From: Mycolicibacterium moriokaense
Lineage (GTDB): Bacteria; Actinomycetota; Actinomycetes; Mycobacteriales; Mycobacteriaceae
Reading direction: 5' to 3'
Assembly (NCBI RefSeq): GCF_003201655.1
Contig: NZ_QJJU01000026.1
Coordinates: 27,259-91,258, forward strand
Length of the DNA: 64,000 nucleotides
A program made the translations under genes and the position numbers. Below are positions 57,969 through 64,000 of this stretch, piece after piece (positions within the stretch are counted from its first letter, which is position 1; each line of letters opens with the position of its first letter). Under the pieces are notes generated by a model. It was not told the DNA's origin. It was given only the letters and a program-made list of their open reading frames with translations, and did no database searches.

Positions 57969-58906
57969 GGGTTCAGTACCGCCGTCCTGACGGCGAAGCC
58001 TGCGATCAACTCGGGCGCCGCCCGGTAGAAGCGCTGCCGCGTCTCGTAGCGTCCGTGCGTTGCGATAGCTGCGAATGCCGCCACCCACGTGCGGATTTCA
58101 TGCGCCGAGTGGCCTGCTTCCTGCTCGATCCACGTGTTCGACCAGGCATCGACCTCGGGGAGCCGATTGGAGTCGAGCAACTCAAGGAAGGCGTGATCCC
58201 ACTCGGGGTTGAGTGGCTGGAGCGGTCCTGTTCCTTCGGCGAACTCGCGCGCGGCCTCCATGACGGCGACCTGGCGGGCCTGTCGCTGTTCGGGTGACAT
58301 CGGGTTGCCGTTTACGATTCGGCCTAAGGCAGCAGGCGGAGCCGTCGCCAAGGTCGGCACTGGTGGATCATGGGACAGCCCACCGGATCCGATGATCAGG
58401 ACCCGCTGACCCAGCGTCGCCAGGTACGTGCCAACCGCTGCGCCCAGCGCCCGCACCCGGCGTAGCGGGCCCAGCGGTGTGGCCACGGAGTTGATGAAGA
58501 TCGGGATCACCGGCCGCGCCGTCGCGTCTCCGAACAGCTTCTGCAGCGGCTGCACCGTTCCGTGGTCGACGTCCATGCTGGCCGAGATCGCGACGTCGAC
58601 GCCGGATTCGAGAACGGCCCTCGCGCAGTCGGTTGCGATGTCGGCAGGCACGTTGAGCGGCCCCGCATAGGTGCCGTAGTCTCCGACGCCTGTTGCCGCG
58701 GTGCCGATGCAGAACGGCGGCATCGTCCTGTAGAAGAAGCCGTTGTAGTGATCCGGCGCGAAGATCACGACCAGTTCCGGGTCGAATGCGGTGACGAAGT
58801 CGCGAGCCGTAGCGAGCTCGGACCCGATCTCGTCAAGGAGATCCTGTGACGGTCCCGGAAGATTCAGTAGCGGGCTGTGCGACATACAGCAGAGGGCGAG
58901 TGGCAC
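57965..58906 (-). CDS. mhpB: 2,3-dihydroxyphenylpropionate 1,2-dioxygenase (MhpB, LigB-type)
   Basis: 313 aa. From CCMSHSPLLNLPGPSQ through FAPDHYNGFFYRTMPPFCIG, MDVDHGTVQPL (Asp114-His115) and IIGSGGLSHDPPVP (His179) to THEIRTWVAAFAAI-like AHEIRTWVAAFAAIA, it follows E. coli MhpB closely, including both catalytic His numbers as I recall them. It opens the ring of a catechol beside the side-chain carbon (meta cleavage). The GTG at 58906 follows GGGAGGAGG. It overlaps the 3' end of mhpA by 74 bases. Substrate could be a propionate-bearing catechol or a bulkier one. Confidence 0.95.
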   Translation of the reverse strand: MPLALCCMSHSPLLNLPGPSQDLLDEIGSELATARDFVTAFDPELVVIFAPDHYNGFFYRTMPPFCIGTAATGVGDYGTYAGPLNVPADIATDCARAVLESGVDVAISASMDVDHGTVQPLQKLFGDATARPVIPIFINSVATPLGPLRRVRALGAAVGTYLATLGQRVLIIGSGGLSHDPPVPTLATAPPAALGRIVNGNPMSPEQRQARQVAVMEAAREFAEGTGPLQPLNPEWDHAFLELLDSNRLPEVDAWSNTWIEQEAGHSAHEIRTWVAAFAAIATHGRYETRQRFYRAAPELIAGFAVRTAVLNP

Positions 58907-60509
58907 CGGTGCCTCCTCCCTGGGTGAGACAGAGGACTTCGAACAGTGATGCGGACAGTTCGGGTGCGCTTTGGGCGATGCACGCGCCGGCGATGCACCG
59001 ATCGGGGCGCAGGAACACCACGGAATCGGTGTGCGCGTCGAACCACGCCTTCAGCGCGCCGGTGCGGTCGCCGACGATGACGACATCTGGGTCGTCGTGC
59101 CCTGTCCAGCGCAGCTGGGTCATCGGCCGAGCGGCAACGAACCTGGCCCCCAACGCTTTCCACCGGCCAAAGGCATCATCGCCCAGGAATGCGCGCGGGT
59201 TGTTACTCCAGCACAGGATGGCGAAGCCGGTGCCCAACACGTCGTCGAGCAGAACGTTCTGTTCCTCGCGCGTGTCGACGCGCGGCTGGATGAAGAGCGT
59301 GCCCGTCGGCGAGGTGTCCGAAGGCGGTTCGGCGTGGAAGACAGCGCCCTGCTGGTAACGCGGCATCGGCTTGAACCGCATCTCCAGGATGTAGCGCTTC
59401 AGAGACGGCACGACCGATGCGGCGTGGATGACGCGGTCCCGCAGCGCGGCAACCCGCCGATTGGTTGGCGAGATGACCCGTCCCACCATGGTGGACAGGT
59501 CGATCATCGCCCTTGCGTGTTTGCGTCGCTCGACGTCGTAGGTGTCGAGCAGCGCATCGTCGGCGTGACCGTTCACCACTGCCGCGAGTTTCCAGCCGAG
59601 GTTGGCCGCGTCGCGGATGCCGCTGTTGTAGCCCTGCCCCTGCCACACGGGCATCAGATGTGCGGCGTCGCCACCCAACATGAGACGGCCCTTCCGGAAT
59701 GCCCCCGCGATGCGCGAGTGGTGGGTGTAGACCCGGTGCCGAATGATGTCGACGCGCTCCGGATGCGGGACCAGCTGCGCAAGCATGCGCCTGACGAACG
59801 CCGGGTCCTCGGCTTCTTCGTCGGACTCGTCACCGTGAATCATGAACTCGAAGCGCCGAATTCCGTGTGCGATGGAGATCGAGACGTATGGTCGCGCGGG
59901 ATCCGCGCCCACTTCGCTGTTGGGATGCCCGAGCGGATCGTTGGCGCAGTCGATGACGAGCCAGCGCGTCGAGGACGTGGTGCCGTCGAACGAAACACAC
60001 ATCAGCCGGCGCGTCGCACTGCGGCCGCCGTCGCAGCCGACCACGTAGCGGGTATGCACGGCCTCTTGTCCGTCGGCGAACTCGACCGTCACACCGTCGT
60101 CGGTTTCCGTGCAGTTTTCCATCTGACGGTTCCAGGCGACCTCGACGTGGTCGAACCGGTCAAGCCCGACCAATAATTCGGCGTCGACCATTGGCTGGAC
60201 GAACCCGTTGCGTTTTGGCCAGCCGAAACGCGCGTCCGGTGGTGCCATTTCGGCAAGGAGGCGGCGGTTGGCGTCGAAGAACCGCAGGATCTGGTTGGGC
60301 ACGGTGTGCGGCAGGATGCGCTCGACAAGACCGATGGACTGGAAGGTGCGCAGTGCCTCGTCGTCGAGGCCGACGCCGCGCGGATAGTCGATGAGAGAAG
60401 GTCGCTCGTCGACCACCAGCGTGTGAACACCCTGCAGGCCAAGGATGTTCGCCAGGGTCAGCCCGACGGGCCCCGCCCCGACGATGACGACATCCGGCTC
60501 GTTACTCAC
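58833..60509 (-). CDS. mhpA: FAD-dependent 3-(3-hydroxyphenyl)propionate-type hydroxylase (MhpA)
   Basis: 558 aa. The FAD fold begins VVIVGAGPVGLTLANILGLQ, and landmarks shared with E. coli MhpA include SLIDYPRGVGLDDEALRTFQ, GWPKRNGFVQPMVDAELL, AHLMPVWQGQGYNSGIRDA and LEMRFKPMPRYQQGA. It would hydroxylate a phenol ortho to the OH with NAD(P)H and O2, giving the catechol cut by MhpB. The GTG at 60509 lies one base after the hydrolase stop; longer frames overlap that gene. MhpA-type is firm, the exact substrate is not. Confidence 0.94.
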   Translation of the reverse strand: MSNEPDVVIVGAGPVGLTLANILGLQGVHTLVVDERPSLIDYPRGVGLDDEALRTFQSIGLVERILPHTVPNQILRFFDANRRLLAEMAPPDARFGWPKRNGFVQPMVDAELLVGLDRFDHVEVAWNRQMENCTETDDGVTVEFADGQEAVHTRYVVGCDGGRSATRRLMCVSFDGTTSSTRWLVIDCANDPLGHPNSEVGADPARPYVSISIAHGIRRFEFMIHGDESDEEAEDPAFVRRMLAQLVPHPERVDIIRHRVYTHHSRIAGAFRKGRLMLGGDAAHLMPVWQGQGYNSGIRDAANLGWKLAAVVNGHADDALLDTYDVERRKHARAMIDLSTMVGRVISPTNRRVAALRDRVIHAASVVPSLKRYILEMRFKPMPRYQQGAVFHAEPPSDTSPTGTLFIQPRVDTREEQNVLLDDVLGTGFAILCWSNNPRAFLGDDAFGRWKALGARFVAARPMTQLRWTGHDDPDVVIVGDRTGALKAWFDAHTDSVVFLRPDRCIAGACIAQSAPELSASLFEVLCLTQGGGTGATRPLLYVAQPATESSGTVTGSP

Positions 60510-60510
60510 G

Positions 60511-61374
60511 TCATCGACCCAACAGGAAGTCGAGGTGTAGTGAGTTGAATGTCTTGGGATCCTCGTACTGGGGCCAGTGCCCACACCCCGGCATCACTTC
60601 GAACCGAGCGCCAGGAATCATCGACGCCATGCGCCTGCCCTCGGCGACGTCGGCGGTCGGGTCGTCACTGGTCCACACGACCAGCGTCGGCGCGGTGATC
60701 GCCCCATATTCCGCGGAACCGAGCAAGTTGCGTGCGCGGATCTCCGGATCCTGCAGTGCCATAATGTCTTTCATCGCACCAACGAAACCCGGCTGGCGAT
60801 AGACGCGTTGCCTGCTCGCGACGATGTCGTCGTAGTCCTTGGCCTTGTCGGCCATCAACCATTTGATGCGGGCCTGCACGGTCTCCCATGTCGGGTTCTC
60901 GGCGGCGGCCATCGACAGTGCGATGATCCGCTTCATCACTTCTGGATCGGCCTGCGAACCGCCTGCGGTGTTGAGCACCAGCCGCTCGATCCGGTCCGGG
61001 TGATCGACAGCGGCGCGGGCCGCGACCCAGCCGCCGAGTGACTCGCCGCTGATGTGGGCACGCTCCGCGCCGATGGCATACAGAAAGGCCGTCAGGTGAT
61101 CGACGTAGTGCCGCACCTCGAGCGGGTGACCGGGCTTATCGGTATATCCGTGGCCGAGCATGTCGATCGACCACGTGGAGAAGTGTTCGGCGTGGGCCTC
61201 CAGATTGCGCACGTACGCCTCGGCGTGACCGCCGGAACCGTGCAGAAACACAAGCGCAGGACTGCCGGGGTCGCCTGCGTGCAGGTAGCGGGTGCGCACT
61301 CCCCCGGCGTCGAGGTAGCCCTGCGAGAACGGGACGCCCTGAAGATCGCTCCAGACGCTCTCGAACTCCGCCAC
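60511..61374 (-). CDS. mhpC: Meta-cleavage product hydrolase (MhpC-type alpha/beta hydrolase)
   Basis: 287 aa. ALVFLHGSGGHAEAYVRNLE (oxyanion), the nucleophile Ser in HISGESLGGWVAARAA, Asp in VVWTSDDPTADV and the His in MPGCGHWPQYEDP. It hydrolyses the C-C bond of the ring-fission product to a dienoate and an acid, after MhpA and MhpB. I choose the GTG at 61374 after AGAGGG because the frame beyond it crosses the operator at 61395-61411. It is the first gene of the ten-gene operon to 50830. The mhpC label rests on context as well as sequence. Confidence 0.87.
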   Translation of the reverse strand: MAEFESVWSDLQGVPFSQGYLDAGGVRTRYLHAGDPGSPALVFLHGSGGHAEAYVRNLEAHAEHFSTWSIDMLGHGYTDKPGHPLEVRHYVDHLTAFLYAIGAERAHISGESLGGWVAARAAVDHPDRIERLVLNTAGGSQADPEVMKRIIALSMAAAENPTWETVQARIKWLMADKAKDYDDIVASRQRVYRQPGFVGAMKDIMALQDPEIRARNLLGSAEYGAITAPTLVVWTSDDPTADVAEGRRMASMIPGARFEVMPGCGHWPQYEDPKTFNSLHLDFLLGR

Positions 61375-61394
61375 TCGACACCCTCTCTTGACGA

Positions 61395-61411
61395 CGAGAA
61401 TCGAATTCTCG
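61395..61411. promoter_or_regulatory. Operator CGAGAATCGAATTCTCG upstream of mhpC
   Basis: 17-bp palindrome, CGAGAAT-CGA-ATTCTCG, only 21 bp upstream of the mhpC GTG at 61374. Core GAGAAT-N3-ATTCTC is the same as at 20850 and 28850. It connects the ring-cleavage operon to the TetR-controlled set 32 kb away. Confidence 0.75.
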
Positions 61412-61439
61412 TATTTTGTAAGCACTTTGCTCATTTATC

Positions 61440-61453
61440 GCACATCCATGTGC
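61440..61453. promoter_or_regulatory. Palindrome GCACAT-CC-ATGTGC in the IclR promoter
   Basis: A 14-bp perfect palindrome between a TTTATC (61434-61439) and a TATAGT (61456-61461), which fit -35 and -10 elements with a 16-bp spacer reading towards the IclR gene at 61507. Binding here would block that promoter, so it is the likely IclR autoregulatory site, separate from the TetR-type site at 61395. Confidence 0.55.
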
Positions 61454-61506
61454 ACTATAGTCAGAGCATCACTCTCGCGAGTGCGGGTTGTCAAGGAAGG
61501 GGCGCG

Positions 61507-62220
61507 ATGGCTGCATCGGTAAGTGACGCGAACGGCAGCGCCGCGCCGAACGGTGCCCCCGGCTCGCAGACGCTGGCACGGGGTTTGGCGGCGCTGCAAT
61601 TGGTCGCCACGTCCCCAACCGGGTTGACGGTCCAGCAGGTCGCCGACGACATCGGCGTCCACCGGACGATCGCATATCGGCTGCTCAGCACCCTGGCGCA
61701 GTTCCGGATGGTCGCCAAGGGTGAGGACGGCCGATACCGTTCGGCCGCCGCGCTCGCCGTGTTGGGAGCCTCGTTCGACAACAACGTCCGGCAGTTGAGC
61801 GTGCCAACCCTGCGCGGATTGGCCGACGAACTCGGCACCACGGTTTCGCTGCTTGTCGCCGAGGGCGATCAGCAAGTGGCGATCGCGGTGATCGTGCCCA
61901 CCAACGTCTTCTATCAACTGTCCTTTCACGAGGGCAGCAGGGCCCCCCTGGAGCGCGGAGCGGCCGGGATCGCCCTGCTCGCCACCATGCCGCCGCGCCC
62001 AGGCGAACGTGACCTCGTTCCTCAAGCGCGACAACAGGGTTGGGTCATTACGCACGGTGAGGTCGAGCCGAACACGTACGGCCTTGCCGTGCCGGTGCGG
62101 CGTCGACCGCCGTCTCCGCCGACGTGCATCAACCTCATCTCCCACCGGGAGGACGTTGTCGTTGGCGGCAGGGACGCGGTCATCAAGGCGGCCGACGAAC
62201 TATCCACGATCCTCAGCTGA
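61507..62220 (+). CDS. IclR family transcriptional regulator
   Basis: 237 aa. N-terminal winged HTH: QTLARGLAALQLVATSPTGL, VQQVADDIGVHRTIAYRLLS and LAQFRMVAKGEDGRYRSAAA. An effector domain of the GAF-like IclR type follows (LADELGTTVSLLVAEGDQQV). IclR proteins commonly control aromatic catabolism, including hppR/mhpR-type regulators beside the hydroxyphenylpropionate genes. The ATG at 61507 follows AAGGAAGG; the open frame to 61054 is mhpC shadow. Divergent from the mhp-like operon, so it probably regulates it. Confidence 0.9.
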   Translation: MAASVSDANGSAAPNGAPGSQTLARGLAALQLVATSPTGLTVQQVADDIGVHRTIAYRLLSTLAQFRMVAKGEDGRYRSAAALAVLGASFDNNVRQLSVPTLRGLADELGTTVSLLVAEGDQQVAIAVIVPTNVFYQLSFHEGSRAPLERGAAGIALLATMPPRPGERDLVPQARQQGWVITHGEVEPNTYGLAVPVRRRPPSPPTCINLISHREDVVVGGRDAVIKAADELSTILS

Positions 62221-62232
62221 AGGGATGAAACC

Positions 62233-63846
62233 GTGACCGACTGGGACAACGACGTCGACGTAGTCGTGCTCGGAAGCGGCGGTGCAGGACTGACGGCCGC
62301 CCTCACCGCGGCGACCAACGGCGCCTCAGTGGCGGTCTACGAAAAGGCGACGACCGTCGGCGGCACGACGGCGGTTTCCGGTGGCATCGTATGGATTCCC
62401 GCACATCAACGCGCATCCGACGGCGAGTTGCCGGTCGAGGATGCAATGGATTATCTGCGCGCGCAATCGCTCGGCTTCATGGACGACGACTTGATGGAGA
62501 CGTTCGTTCGCACCGGTGCGGAGATGCTGGATTACGTTGAGGCGCACAGTGATCTGCGGTTCGAGGTCGCCGAGGGCTTCCCAGACTACAAGCCGGAATT
62601 GCCAGGCGGCAGGCCCTCCGGCGGACGATCATTGAATGCCAAGCCGTTCGACCTCTCGCTGCTGGGTCAGTGGCGCGACGGGATCACGTCGTTCCCTGCC
62701 GATTTCAGCAATGTCGGCATCGACGCGGAGACCCGCGCCCGCATCCATGCGTCGGTCGACAACGAGTCGGGCGACTACTGCGTGGCAGGCACCGCGCTGA
62801 TCGCCGGGCTGCTGAAGGGACTGCTCGACGTCGGGGTTACGCCGCGAACGAATGCCCGCGCCGTGGAGCTCGTCGCCGATCCGCTGGGAATCACCGGAGT
62901 ACGTGTCATACACGAAGACAAGGATGTTCGGATTCGCGCCAGGCGTGGCGTCGTGTTGGCAACGGGCGGATTCGAGTGGGACTCCAAACTGGTCGAGGCC
63001 TATCTGCGCGGGCCCATGCGCGGGGCGGTATCACCGCCGAACAACACCGGTGACGGGCTGCGCATGGCAATGGCACACGGCGCCGACCTGGCGAACATGG
63101 GCGAAGCATGGTGGGTGCCGATCGTGCAACTCCCTGGCGACACCTTCCAAGGCCAGCCGCGCAGCCGCAGCGTCCGGCTGGAACGGACCCGCCCGCGAAG
63201 CATCATCGTCAACCGGGCGGGCAAGCGGTTCCTCAACGAGGCAGGCGAATACAACTCGATGGCTGGGCCGTTCCAGTACCTCGATCCACGCGACGGGTAC
63301 GCGAACGACCCGGCATGGATCGTGTTCGACTCACAGCATCTCAAGCGATACGGCTTCCTTGGGATCGACCCGGACGGCCCCGCTCCCGACTGGTTTTCGC
63401 CGTCCAAGGACCTGGCAGAACTCGGCGAGAAGGCCGGCATCGACGCCGACGGTCTGGCGCGCACGCTTGCCGCGTGGAACGAGAACGTCGCACACGAGTC
63501 CGATCCCGACTTCGGCCGCGGCGCAAGTGCTTACGACGGCTATTGGGGTGACCACAAGGCAACGACCACGGCCGGGAAGACCCTGGGCCCCATCGACACC
63601 GCGCCGTACTACGCGGTGCCGGTATCGATCGGTGCCATGGGCACCAAGGGCGGCCCGCGCACGGACCGCGATGGCCGGGTATTGCACGTCAACGGTTCGG
63701 CGATCCCCGGCCTGTTCGCCGCAGGCAACGCCATGGCAGGCGCGACCGGTAAGGCGTACGGCGGCGCAGGCGGGACGCTCGGTCCCGCAATGGTGTTCGG
63801 CTACCGCGCGGGGATGGCAGTTTCAGCCTGCGGTGAATCGTCCTGA
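62233..63846 (+). CDS. FAD-binding dehydrogenase, 3-ketosteroid-Delta1-dehydrogenase-like (second copy)
   Basis: 537 aa. FAD motif VDVVVLGSGGAGLTAALTAA with VAVYEKATTVGGTTAVSGG, and near the C-terminus APYYAVPVSIGAMGTKGG (~457-474) and GGAGGTLGPAMVFGYRAG. Same family as 56232-57968, but with GAMGTKGG instead of GDLGTSGG, so the substrate region differs. It would desaturate a ring ketone. The GTG at 62233 lies 12 bases after the IclR gene, suggesting co-transcription. The two copies flank the mhp genes, which supports a ring aromatisation role by inference. Confidence 0.87.
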   Translation: MTDWDNDVDVVVLGSGGAGLTAALTAATNGASVAVYEKATTVGGTTAVSGGIVWIPAHQRASDGELPVEDAMDYLRAQSLGFMDDDLMETFVRTGAEMLDYVEAHSDLRFEVAEGFPDYKPELPGGRPSGGRSLNAKPFDLSLLGQWRDGITSFPADFSNVGIDAETRARIHASVDNESGDYCVAGTALIAGLLKGLLDVGVTPRTNARAVELVADPLGITGVRVIHEDKDVRIRARRGVVLATGGFEWDSKLVEAYLRGPMRGAVSPPNNTGDGLRMAMAHGADLANMGEAWWVPIVQLPGDTFQGQPRSRSVRLERTRPRSIIVNRAGKRFLNEAGEYNSMAGPFQYLDPRDGYANDPAWIVFDSQHLKRYGFLGIDPDGPAPDWFSPSKDLAELGEKAGIDADGLARTLAAWNENVAHESDPDFGRGASAYDGYWGDHKATTTAGKTLGPIDTAPYYAVPVSIGAMGTKGGPRTDRDGRVLHVNGSAIPGLFAAGNAMAGATGKAYGGAGGTLGPAMVFGYRAGMAVSACGESS

Positions 63847-63868
63847 TTAGGGCGGGCTCTGGTTTCGG

Positions 63869-64000
63869 CTATCGGTATTTGGTTACGTAGTCGGTCATCG
63901 TGGCGAGTTGGTTGCGCGAGACTTCTTCGGCGTTCTCGTCCTCGGCGAAAACGGATGACACCATGACGGTGTCGGGTCGGTCGTAGAACCCGATCTCGGC
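63869..64000 (-). CDS. C-terminal fragment of an unidentified protein (cut by window edge)
   Basis: The last 43 codons of a minus-strand gene are visible, with VMVSSVFAEDENAEEVSRNQ and the end TMTDYVTKYR before TAG. The segment is acidic and hydrophilic, probably helical, with no motif that identifies it. The gene converges with the flavoprotein gene at 62233-63846; 22 bp separate them. Function unknown. Confidence 0.55.
   Translation of the reverse strand, partial: AEIGFYDRPDTVMVSSVFAEDENAEEVSRNQLATMTDYVTKYR

Noticed and set aside
50830..61374. Classical cholesterol/steroid ring cluster (hsaACDB-kstD)
   Set aside because: The hydroxylase is MhpA-type, the dioxygenase is LigB-type MhpB, and no two-component HsaAB or vicinal-oxygen-chelate HsaC is present.
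1..64000. tRNA, rRNA, riboswitch or prophage genes
   Set aside because: No cloverleaf with CCA-type ends, no conserved rRNA stretch and no integrase or phage structural gene was seen on either strand.

Overview
The window looks like a mycobacterial chromosome (Mycobacterium/Mycolicibacterium type or a close actinobacterial relative). It is uniformly GC-rich and uses many GTG starts. It has F420/deazaflavin-type oxidoreductases (two luciferase-like proteins and one DDN-like protein), mycofactocin-coupled short-chain dehydrogenases, a WS/DGAT (Rv0221-like) acyltransferase, many FadE-type acyl-CoA dehydrogenases and numerous TetR regulators. I see no tRNA, rRNA, CRISPR, transposase, integrase or phage gene. 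The whole stretch is an accessory catabolic region, densely coding, with no gene-free gap above about 250 bp.

Layout. (1) 1-6847: a cut mycofactocin SDR, two TetR genes, an SDR, and a plus-strand operon of zinc alcohol dehydrogenase, ACAD11-like dehydrogenase, APH-type kinase and quinone oxidoreductase; the dehydrogenase/kinase pair resembles the 4-hydroxyacyl-CoA phosphorylation/elimination route (LvaA/LvaC, ACAD10/11). (2) 6943-12493: a TetR plus conserved small protein, then a minus operon of Rieske oxygenase, ~107-aa partner, TauD dioxygenase and luciferase-like enzyme, divergent from a LysR gene. (3) 12490-20632: a minus beta-oxidation-like block (DDN-like, ACAD, thiolase, PaaG-like crotonase, CaiB CoA-transferase, SDR, ACAD) and an amidohydrolase. 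(4) 20885-31608: a plus operon (CMD protein, second Rieske oxygenase with the same kind of small partner, amidohydrolase-like protein, SnoaL-like protein, two-subunit ACAD), a convergent crotonase/ACAD pair, a TetR gene, a TesB thioesterase and a DapB-like dehydrogenase. (5) 31750-39980: P450 plus mycofactocin SDR, TetR plus oxidoreductase, lipid acyltransferases, epimerase-like protein and SDR. (6) 49860-39981: a nine-gene minus operon of TetR, ferredoxin, P450, amidohydrolase, an M24 peptidase-fold pair (one intact, one without metal ligands), crotonase, a double CaiB CoA-transferase and an SDR. (7) 61374-50830: a ten-gene, tightly coupled minus operon built around mhpC-mhpA-mhpB with a ketosteroid-dehydrogenase-like flavoprotein, luciferase-like enzyme, SDRs, cyclase-family protein, FMN reductase and a second hydrolase; divergent from an IclR regulator and a second ketosteroid-dehydrogenase-like flavoprotein.

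How the parts may work together (inference). Rieske oxygenases, P450s and flavoenzymes would hydroxylate or desaturate a cyclic substrate. CaiB-type CoA-transferases, ACADs, crotonases, SDRs and a thiolase would shorten side chains as CoA esters. The mhpABC-like operon would hydroxylate and meta-cleave an aromatic ring that its KstD-like flavoproteins may have produced by ring dehydrogenation. A palindrome, GAGAAT-N3-ATTCTC, recurs at three intergenic sites (20850, 28849, 61395) with a weaker copy at 29644. Two copies flank the TetR gene at 28921, which makes that TetR the best candidate for a shared local regulator. No acyl-CoA synthetase, transporter or ferredoxin reductase is encoded here, so the region depends on partners elsewhere.
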